Below are positions 57,538-64,000 of a DNA stretch of 64,000 nt, piece after piece. Location of the stretch: NCBI GenBank assembly GCA_040758375.1, contig JBFLWE010000010.1, positions 1 to 64,000 on the forward strand, written 5' to 3'. The translations under genes and the position numbers were made by a program. Every line of letters starts with the position of its first letter. The stretch's first letter is position 1. The notes beneath the pieces are model-generated. The model saw only the letters and a list, made by a program, of their open reading frames with translations, made no database searches and was not told the DNA's origin. This DNA is from CAMLIZ01 sp040758375 (GTDB lineage: Bacteria > Pseudomonadota > Gammaproteobacteria > Burkholderiales > Burkholderiaceae_C).

Positions 57538-59466
57538 ATGAAGACCTCGCCCATCCGGCCCGCTGAGATCGAGTTCGGCGACGGCGTGCCGTTCGCGCCG
57601 GCCTTCGGCGACGTGTACCACGCCCGCGCCGGCGCGCTGGCGCAGGCCGAGCATGTGTTCTTGCGCGGCAACGGCCTGCCGCAGCGCTGGGCGGGGCGCG
57701 AGCGCTTCGTGGTGCTGGAAACCGGCTTCGGACTGGGCAACAACTTCCTCGCCACCTGGCACGCGTGGCGGCACGATCCGCAGCGCTGCGAGCGGCTGGT
57801 CTTCCTGTCGGTGGAAAAGCATCCGCCCGAGGCAAGGACGCTGGCGCGCGCGCACGAGGCCTCGCCGCTGCGGGCGCTGGCCGGCCCGCTGGCTGCGGCG
57901 TGGCCGCCGCTCACGCACAACCTGCACAGCTTGGCCTTCGAGGGCGGCCGCGTGCGGCTGATGCTGGCCTTCGGCGACGTGGCCGACTGGCTGCCCGAAC
58001 TGGTGGCTGAAGTGGACGCGTTCTACCTCGACGGCTTCGCGCCGGCGAAGAACCCGCAGATGTGGGAGCGGCGTGTGTTCAAGGCGCTGGCGCGGCTGGC
58101 GGCACCGCAGGCGACCGCGGCCACCTGGAGCGTGGCGCGGCCGGTGCGCGACGGGCTGGCCGAGGCCGGCTTCGTGGTGCAGCGGGCGCCGGGCTTTGCC
58201 GCCAAGGGCGAGATGACGGTCGCACGCCACGCGCCGGCCTTCACGCCACGCCGCGCGCCTTCGCGGCTGGCGGCCGCGGCGGGCGGCACGCGCGAGGCGG
58301 TGATCGTCGGCGCCGGCATGGCCGGGGCGTCGATGGCCGCCGCGCTGCAGGCCGAAGGCTTCGCCTGCACGGTGATCGACCGCCAGCCCGGGCCCGCGAT
58401 GGAAACCTCGGGCAACCCCGGCGGCTTGTTCCACGGCGTGGTCACGCCCGAAGACGGCGCGCATGCTCGCTTCAACCGCGCGGCGGCCTTGCGCGCCCAC
58501 CAGCAGTTCGCACCCCTGCTCGACCGCGGCATGCTGCCGGGCCGCGCGCAGGGTCTGCTGCGGCTGCAGCCTGACGAAGGCGATGCGGGTGCGATGCGGG
58601 CCTTGCTGGCGCGCCTGGGCCTGCCCGCGCAGTACGCGCAGGCGGTGGCGCCGGCCGAGGCCAGCGCGCTGGCCGGCGTGCCGTTGCGTTCGCCCGCCTG
58701 GTTCTACCCAGGCGGCGGCTGGATCTCCCCCGCCCACTGGGTGCGGCATGCCTTGCAAGGCGCACGCCTCGTGAGCGGGGCCGCGGTGCAGGCGGTGCGC
58801 GAAACGCCCGCGGGATGGCAAGTGCTCGATGCCGGCGGGCGGGTCATCGCCGCGGCACCCGTGCTGGTGCTGGCCAATGCCGAAGGCGTCTTGCCGCTGG
58901 CCGGCGGGCCCGTTTGGCCGCTGCAACGGGTGCGTGGCCAGGTGACGACGTTCCGCTCCCAGGTGCGGCTGCACTGCCCGCTGGCCGGCTCCGGTTACGC
59001 GATCGACCTGCAGGACGGCCAGCTGCTGTGCGGCGCCACGCACCAGCCCGACGATCCCACGCCCGGCCTGCGCGAGGAAGACCATCGCGTCAACCTGTCG
59101 CGCGTGTCGCAGATGCTGGGGCCGGTCGAGCCGCAAGGGCCTTTGTCCGGTCGCGTGGGCTGGCGCCTGGTGTCCAGCGACCGCATGCCGGTGCTCGGGC
59201 CGCTGCCGGCGCAGGACCTGACGGCGGCCCGCCTGGACCAGCCCCGCTTCGTGCCCCGCCGCAAGGGCCTGTACACCTTGACCGCGCTGGGTTCGCGCGG
59301 CCTGGCGTGGGCGCCGCTGGCCGCGCAGACGCTGGCGGCCTGGATCGCCGGCGCGCCCTTGCCGGTGGAATCGAGCCTGCTCGATGCAGTGGACGTGGCG
59401 CGCTTCGCCAGCCGGCAAGCGCGTCAGCGCACCGGCTCGGTCCAGCCGCCGCCGAGCGAGCGGTAG
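57538..59466 (+). CDS. mnmC: Bifunctional tRNA 5-methylaminomethyl-2-thiouridine biosynthesis protein MnmC
   Basis: A 642-residue protein that finishes mnm5s2U34 in tRNA. N-terminal methyltransferase (MKTSPIRPAEIEFGDGVPFA, ETGFGLGNNFLATW, DAFYLDGFAPAKNPQMW); C-terminal FAD-dependent oxidoreductase (VIVGAGMAGASMAAALQAEG, SGNPGGLFHGVVTP, GSRGLAWAPLAAQ). The ATG at 57538 matches the family's MKxxxIxPAxLEF start; one at 57499 would place the efp terminator inside the coding sequence. No Shine-Dalgarno is evident. Its 3' end overlaps the convergent efflux gene by 43 bp. Confidence 0.93.
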   Translation: MKTSPIRPAEIEFGDGVPFAPAFGDVYHARAGALAQAEHVFLRGNGLPQRWAGRERFVVLETGFGLGNNFLATWHAWRHDPQRCERLVFLSVEKHPPEARTLARAHEASPLRALAGPLAAAWPPLTHNLHSLAFEGGRVRLMLAFGDVADWLPELVAEVDAFYLDGFAPAKNPQMWERRVFKALARLAAPQATAATWSVARPVRDGLAEAGFVVQRAPGFAAKGEMTVARHAPAFTPRRAPSRLAAAAGGTREAVIVGAGMAGASMAAALQAEGFACTVIDRQPGPAMETSGNPGGLFHGVVTPEDGAHARFNRAAALRAHQQFAPLLDRGMLPGRAQGLLRLQPDEGDAGAMRALLARLGLPAQYAQAVAPAEASALAGVPLRSPAWFYPGGGWISPAHWVRHALQGARLVSGAAVQAVRETPAGWQVLDAGGRVIAAAPVLVLANAEGVLPLAGGPVWPLQRVRGQVTTFRSQVRLHCPLAGSGYAIDLQDGQLLCGATHQPDDPTPGLREEDHRVNLSRVSQMLGPVEPQGPLSGRVGWRLVSSDRMPVLGPLPAQDLTAARLDQPRFVPRRKGLYTLTALGSRGLAWAPLAAQTLAAWIAGAPLPVESSLLDAVDVARFASRQARQRTGSVQPPPSER

Positions 59467-60797
59467 ACCGCGATCCGGTTCTGCGTGAGCGCCAGCTGGG
59501 TCTGCAGCACCGCCTGCTGCGCGGCGAACATGGCGCGCTGCGCGTCGAGCACCTCGAGCGAGCTGGCGGCGCCGTGCTCGAAGCGCAGCGCCAGCAGCCG
59601 CAGGCGGGCCGCCTCGGCTTCGGCCTGGGCCTGCTGGGCGCGCAACTGCTCCTGCAAGGTGGCACGGCCGGCCAGCGCATCGGCCACGTCGCGGAACGCC
59701 GCCTGGATGCTGCGCTCGTACTGCGCCAGCGCGATGTCGCGCGCCGCCTCGCTGGCCCGCAGGCTGGCGCGGTTGCGTCCGGCATCGAAGATCGGCATCA
59801 GCAGCTGCGGCGCGAAGCTCCAGGCGGTGCCGTGGAACAGGCCGCTCAGCTCGCTGCTCGCGGTGCCGGCGCTGGCGGTGAGCGTGATGCGCGGCCAGAA
59901 CGCCGCGCGCGCCGCGCCGATGTTGGCGTTGGCGGCGAGCAGCTGCGCCTCGGCCTGCCGCACGTCGGGCCGCTGCAACAGCACCTCAGAGGGCAGGCCC
60001 GCCGGCACGTCGGCCAGGGTCTGGGCGCTCCATTCACCCTCGGTGGACGGCTCGTCCACCAGCGGCTGGCCCAGCAGCAGCTCCAGCGCGTTGCGGTCGA
60101 GCGCACGCTGCCGGCGCTGCTGCACGAGGGCCACGCGGGCGGTTTCCACCAGCGACTGCGCCTGGCGCAGCTCCAGCTCCGAGGCCACGCCGTTGTCGAA
60201 GCGCAGCTGCACCAGCCGCGCCGACTCCTCGCGCGTGGCCAGCGTGCGCTCGATCAGGCGGATCAGCGCGTCGTCGGCGCGCAGCGCGTAGTAGAGGTTG
60301 GCCACCGAGGCCACCAGCGAGATCTGCGTGGCCTTGCGCGCCTGCTCGCTGGCCGCCAGTTGCGCCAGCGCCGCATCCTGCAGCGAGCGCACGCGGCCGA
60401 ACAGGTCGAGCTCGTAGGCGGCCACCGCGAAGCCCGCGGTATAGGTGGTGCCGATCTGGCCGCTGGCACCCGGCTGCCGCGTGGCGCCCGCCGCCAGGTT
60501 GACGGTGGGCCATCGGTCGGCGCCGCGGACGCCGGCCTGCGCGCGGGCGGCCTCGATGTTCAACACGGCGATGCGCAGGTCGCGGTTGTGGGCGAGCGCG
60601 CGTTCGATGAGCTGCTGCAGGCGCGCATCGGCAAAGAACTGGCGCCAGTCGCGCTCGGCCGCCGCCGAGCCCGCGGCGTCGGAGGCCAGCGGGAACTGCG
60701 CCGCCACCGGCGCCGGCGGGCGCTCGTGGTGCGGCTGCAGGTTGATGCAGCCGGCCAGGGCCGCGGCGCCGGCCAGGAGGGGCAGGCGTTTCATCAT
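59424..60797 (-). CDS. RND efflux outer-membrane lipoprotein, NodT/OprM family
   Basis: A 457-residue outer-membrane channel for tripartite export. Lipobox AALAGC at the end of a short signal (MMKRLPLLAGAAALAGC). Two repeats of the TolC-type helical hairpin are visible (RALAHNRDLRIAVLNIEAARAQ; DVRQAEAQLLAANANIGAARAAFWP). It starts inside the stop of the pump gene (4-bp overlap), so it is translated with it. Confidence 0.93.
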   Translation of the reverse strand: MMKRLPLLAGAAALAGCINLQPHHERPPAPVAAQFPLASDAAGSAAAERDWRQFFADARLQQLIERALAHNRDLRIAVLNIEAARAQAGVRGADRWPTVNLAAGATRQPGASGQIGTTYTAGFAVAAYELDLFGRVRSLQDAALAQLAASEQARKATQISLVASVANLYYALRADDALIRLIERTLATREESARLVQLRFDNGVASELELRQAQSLVETARVALVQQRRQRALDRNALELLLGQPLVDEPSTEGEWSAQTLADVPAGLPSEVLLQRPDVRQAEAQLLAANANIGAARAAFWPRITLTASAGTASSELSGLFHGTAWSFAPQLLMPIFDAGRNRASLRASEAARDIALAQYERSIQAAFRDVADALAGRATLQEQLRAQQAQAEAEAARLRLLALRFEHGAASSLEVLDAQRAMFAAQQAVLQTQLALTQNRIAVYRSLGGGWTEPVR

Positions 60798-63700
60798 GCG
60801 CTCCCCTCCTTGCCGCTGGCAGACGAGTCGAGCTCGTGCGCATACAGCTTGCGCTGCCGCTCGCTGCCGTGGAACCAGCGCCGCACCACGACGAAGAACA
60901 CCGGCACGAACAGCACGGCCAGCGCGGTGGCGGTGAGCATGCCGCCCATGACGCCGGTGCCGATGGCGCGCTGGCTGGCCGAGCCGGCCCCCGAGGCCAG
61001 CACCAGCGGCAGCACGCCCAGGATGAAGGCCATGGAGGTCATGATGATCGGCCGGAAGCGCAGGTGGGCCGCGGCCAGCACCGCGTCGACCGCGCTGCGG
61101 CCCTGCGCCTGCAGATCCTTGGCGAACTCGATGATCAGCACCGCGTTCTTGGCCGACAGGCCGATGATGGTGACCAGGCCCACCTTGAAGTAGATGTCGT
61201 TGCTCATGCCGCGCAAGCTCACGCCCAGCACCACGCCCAGCACGCCCAGCGGCACCACCAGGATCACCGCGAACGGGATGGACCAGCTCTCGTACAACGC
61301 CGCCAGGCAGAGAAACACCGCCAGCAGCGAGAAGGCCAGCAGCCAGCCGGCCGTGGCGCCCGAGAGCTTTTCCTCGCGCGACTGGCCCGTCCATTCGTAG
61401 GCAAAGCCGGCCGGCAGCTGGGCCGCCAGGCGCTCCATCTCGGCCATGGCGTCGCCGGTGCTGTAGCCGGGCGCGGCGTCGCCCGAAATGCGCATCGCCG
61501 GATAGCCGTTGAAGCGGATCGCCTGCATGGGCCCGGTGATCCAGCGCGTGGTGGCAAAGGCCGACAGCGGCACGGGCTGGCCGCGCGCGTTGAGCGCATT
61601 GATGCGCAGCAGGTCCTCGGGCTGCATGCGCGCTGGCGCGTCGGCCTGCACCACCACCCGCTGCAGGCGCCCGCGGTTGGGAAAGTCGTTCACGTAGCTG
61701 GAGCCCAGCGCGGTGGAGATAGCGGCGTTGATCGCATCGAACGAGACGCCCAGGCTGGCGGCTTTCTCGCGGTCGATCTCCAGCTGCAGCTGCGAGGCAT
61801 CTTCCAGGCCGTCGGGCCGCACGCCGGCCAGCACCTTGCTCTGCGCGGCCAGCCCCAGCAGCTGGTTGCGCGCGGCCACCAGCGCCGCATGGCCGTTGCC
61901 GCCGCGGTCCTGCAGGCGGAAGCTGAAGCCCGAGGCGCTGCCCAGCTCGGGGATGGGCGGCGGGCTCAAGGGGAAGATGAACGCATCGCGCACCTTCATC
62001 AGCGCGCCAAAGGCACGGCCGGCCACGGCTTGCGCCGAATGTTCGGCGCCCTTGCGCTCGTCCCAGGGCTTCAGGGTCACGAAGGCCAGGCCGGCGTTCT
62101 GCCCCTGCCCCGAGAAGCTGAAGCCCAGCACGCCCACCATGCTCTGCACCTCGGGCTGCTGGAGGATGAAACCCTCCACCTGCTGCATCACCTCGCGCGT
62201 GCGGTTGACGGTGGCGCCCGGCGGCAGCTGCACGCTCACGACCAGGTAGCCCTGGTCCTCGGCCGGCAGGAACGACGAAGGCAGTCGCATCACGAACAGG
62301 ATCACCGCGCCGATGATCGCCAGGTACACGATCATCATCCGCCCCGTGCGCTGCAGCAGGCGCGCCAGCCCGCTCTCGTAGCGCTTGGCGGTGCTGGAGA
62401 AGCCGCGGTTGAACCAGCCGAAGAAGCCGCCCTTCTCGTGGTGGTGGCCGGCTTCCACCTGCTTGAGCAGCGTGGCGCACAGCGCCGGCGACAGCGAAAG
62501 GGCCATGAAGGCCGAGAAGCCGATCGATGCCACCATCACCACCGAGAACTGCCGGTAGATGTTGCCCACCGAACCGCCAAAGAAGGCCAGCGGCACGAAC
62601 ACCGAGATCAGGACCACCGTCACGCCGATGATCGCGCCCGAGATCTGGCCCATGGCCTTGCGCGTGGCCTCGCGCGGCGGCAGGCCCTCCTGGCTCATGA
62701 TGCGCTCGACGTTCTCGACCACCACGATCGCGTCGTCCACCACGATGCCGATCACCAGCACCATGCCGAACATCGTGAGCACGTTGATCGAGAAGCCCAG
62801 CGACAGCAGCACCGCGAACGTGCCCAGCAGCGCCACCGGCACCACGATGGTGGGGATGACCGTGTAGCGCCAGTTCTGCAGGAACAGGTACATCACCGCG
62901 AACACCAGCGCCACCGCCTCCAGCAGCGTCTGCACCACCTGCGAGATGGAGATGCGCACGAAGCGCGAGCTGTCGTAGGGGATGCTCCACTTCATGCCCG
63001 GCGGGAAGTAGCGCGCGAGTTCGTCCATGCGCGCGCGGATCGCCGTGGCGGTGGCCAGCGCGTTGCCGGTGGGCGACAGCTGCACGCCGATGCCGGTGGA
63101 AGGCCGGCCATTGAGCCGCGCCGAGGTGGCGTAGTTCTGCGCCCCCAGCTCGATGCGTGCCACGTCGCGCAGGCGCACGGTCGAGCCGTCGGGGTTGGCG
63201 CGCAGGATGATGTTGCCGAACTGCTCCTCGTTCGCCAGCTGACCGTTCACCACCACCGTGGCCGCGATGCCCTGGCCGGCCAGGTTGGGCAGGTCGCCGA
63301 TGCTGCCGGCCGACACCTGCGCGTTCTGCGCGCGGATCGCCGCATTCACCTCCGCCGTGGACAGGTTGAAGCCCACCAGCTTGGCCGGGTCGAGCCAGAT
63401 GCGCATCGCGCGCTCGGTGCCGAACAGCTGCGCCTGGCCCACGCCGGGAATGCGCTGGATCTCGGGCAGCACGTTGCGCGAGGCGTAGTCGCCCAGCGTG
63501 ATCGGGTCGTACTCGCCCTTCTCCGACGACAGCACGACGAACAGCAGGAAGTTCGAGCGCGCCTTGTCCACGCGCACGCCCTGCTGCGTCACGGCCGCCG
63601 GCAGCCGCGGCGCCGCGCGCGAGAGCCGGTTCTGCACGTCCACCTGCGCCAGGTCGGGGTTGGTGCCCGGCTGGAAGCTCAGCGTGATGGACCCCGAGCC

Positions 63701-63955
63701 GTTGGCCTGCGTCACCGACTCCATGTAAATGAGGCCCGGCGAGCCGTTCATCTCCTGCTCGATGACGCTGATCACCGCCTCTTCCATGGTCTTGGCCGAG
63801 GCGCCCGGATACACCGCGCTGACGACGATCGACGGCGGCGCCACAGGCGGGTACTGCGCCACCGGCAGCTGCGTGATCGCCACCCCGCCGGCCACCAGGA
63901 TGAACAGCGCGATCACCCAGGCGAAGATCGGTCGGTCGATGAAGAACTTGGCCAT
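60794..63955 (-). CDS. RND multidrug efflux permease, AcrB/MexB (HAE1) family
   Basis: A 1053-residue inner-membrane proton-driven pump. MAKFFIDRPIFAWVIALFIL is the family N-terminus. Proton-relay residues in helix 4 are present (VIGIVVDDAIVVVENVERIM). The two halves each carry a large periplasmic loop. Twelve helices expected. It forms an operon with the outer-membrane factor and a presumed adaptor upstream, whose last codons lie at 63973-64000. No local regulator is in the window. Confidence 0.96.
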   Translation of the reverse strand: MAKFFIDRPIFAWVIALFILVAGGVAITQLPVAQYPPVAPPSIVVSAVYPGASAKTMEEAVISVIEQEMNGSPGLIYMESVTQANGSGSITLSFQPGTNPDLAQVDVQNRLSRAAPRLPAAVTQQGVRVDKARSNFLLFVVLSSEKGEYDPITLGDYASRNVLPEIQRIPGVGQAQLFGTERAMRIWLDPAKLVGFNLSTAEVNAAIRAQNAQVSAGSIGDLPNLAGQGIAATVVVNGQLANEEQFGNIILRANPDGSTVRLRDVARIELGAQNYATSARLNGRPSTGIGVQLSPTGNALATATAIRARMDELARYFPPGMKWSIPYDSSRFVRISISQVVQTLLEAVALVFAVMYLFLQNWRYTVIPTIVVPVALLGTFAVLLSLGFSINVLTMFGMVLVIGIVVDDAIVVVENVERIMSQEGLPPREATRKAMGQISGAIIGVTVVLISVFVPLAFFGGSVGNIYRQFSVVMVASIGFSAFMALSLSPALCATLLKQVEAGHHHEKGGFFGWFNRGFSSTAKRYESGLARLLQRTGRMMIVYLAIIGAVILFVMRLPSSFLPAEDQGYLVVSVQLPPGATVNRTREVMQQVEGFILQQPEVQSMVGVLGFSFSGQGQNAGLAFVTLKPWDERKGAEHSAQAVAGRAFGALMKVRDAFIFPLSPPPIPELGSASGFSFRLQDRGGNGHAALVAARNQLLGLAAQSKVLAGVRPDGLEDASQLQLEIDREKAASLGVSFDAINAAISTALGSSYVNDFPNRGRLQRVVVQADAPARMQPEDLLRINALNARGQPVPLSAFATTRWITGPMQAIRFNGYPAMRISGDAAPGYSTGDAMAEMERLAAQLPAGFAYEWTGQSREEKLSGATAGWLLAFSLLAVFLCLAALYESWSIPFAVILVVPLGVLGVVLGVSLRGMSNDIYFKVGLVTIIGLSAKNAVLIIEFAKDLQAQGRSAVDAVLAAAHLRFRPIIMTSMAFILGVLPLVLASGAGSASQRAIGTGVMGGMLTATALAVLFVPVFFVVVRRWFHGSERQRKLYAHELDSSASGKEGSA

Positions 63956-63972
63956 GCCGCGCCCTCGTGGCT

Positions 63973-64000
63973 TCAGCGGCTGGCGGCCGCAGAGGCCGCG
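63973..64000 (-). CDS. Probable periplasmic adaptor subunit, last codons only
   Basis: On the minus strand an open frame ends AASAAASR and TGA at 63973-63975, 17 nt before the pump start. Position, spacing and operon logic suggest the AcrA/MexA-like adaptor; the sequence itself is too short to confirm. Confidence 0.4.

Noticed and set aside
56533..59418. A 961-codon minus-strand frame
   Set aside because: It is antisense to earP, efp and mnmC, all of which have unmistakable family motifs on the plus strand.
59424..62990. A 1188-codon minus-strand frame spanning the efflux genes
   Set aside because: Only its last 457 codons, from 60797, are a real protein (the outer-membrane factor); the rest is an out-of-frame shadow of the RND pump.

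Overview
The window is an uninterrupted piece of a high-GC betaproteobacterial chromosome, most probably order Burkholderiales (Comamonadaceae / Rubrivivax / Caldimonas-like). The reasons are the gene orders trxA-rho-rpmE2, surE-pcm-nlpD-rpoS, carAB-greA and yhbY/rlmE-ftsH-folP-glmM, a pstSCAB-phoU-phoB-phoR operon, an EarP/EF-P pair with the rhamnosylated-type arginine, and G/C-rich intergenic repeats of a kind common in this order. I see no prophage, insertion sequence, CRISPR array, rRNA or plasmid origin; nearly all of it is core genome.

Layout. 1-4.1 kb: dnaX (3' end outside the window, minus strand), a divergent PurM-like protein and a phospholipase-D family lipoprotein. 4.1-8.6 kb: the 4.5S SRP RNA and a coupled pair of kinase-HDOD genes, the second a pseudokinase. 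8.7-14.5 kb: addA-addB type recombination helicase-nucleases. 14.6-18.6 kb: trxA, rho (with its own promoter and structured leader), rpmE2 and a membrane glycosyltransferase. 18.6-25.3 kb: the phosphate regulon pstS-pstC-pstA-pstB-phoU-phoB-phoR, read leftwards from a Pho box. 25.4-31.9 kb: glmM, folP, ftsH, rlmE (minus), yhbY (plus), a DUF4149 membrane protein and greA (minus). 31.9-36.3 kb: carB and carA (minus). 36.5-44.0 kb: an EamA transporter, a BI-1/YccA protein, rlmD, a 3'-5' exonuclease and the surE-pcm-nlpD-rpoS operon. 44.1-48.3 kb: a quinone oxidoreductase and a NarL/NarX-like two-component system with a polytopic sensor. 48.4-53.5 kb: tRNA-His, a possible small-ORF pair, ppiD, tRNA-Val, hupB, an EamA transporter, pgsA and a small lipoprotein. 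53.5-57.5 kb: repeat-rich spacers, uvrC, earP and efp. 57.5-64.0 kb: mnmC and, convergent with it, an RND efflux operon (outer-membrane factor, inner-membrane pump, and the last codons of the presumed adaptor).

How the genes work together. The Pho block is a complete sensing and uptake circuit whose own response regulator probably binds upstream of pstS. EarP modifies EF-P encoded next door. The surE-rpoS block is the classical stationary-phase operon. The most unusual protein-level observation is the kinase/pseudokinase pair carrying HDOD domains. The most unusual DNA-level observation is an 83-bp dispersed repeat that sits between divergent genes twice and supplies the same Shine-Dalgarno sequence to dnaX and to earP.
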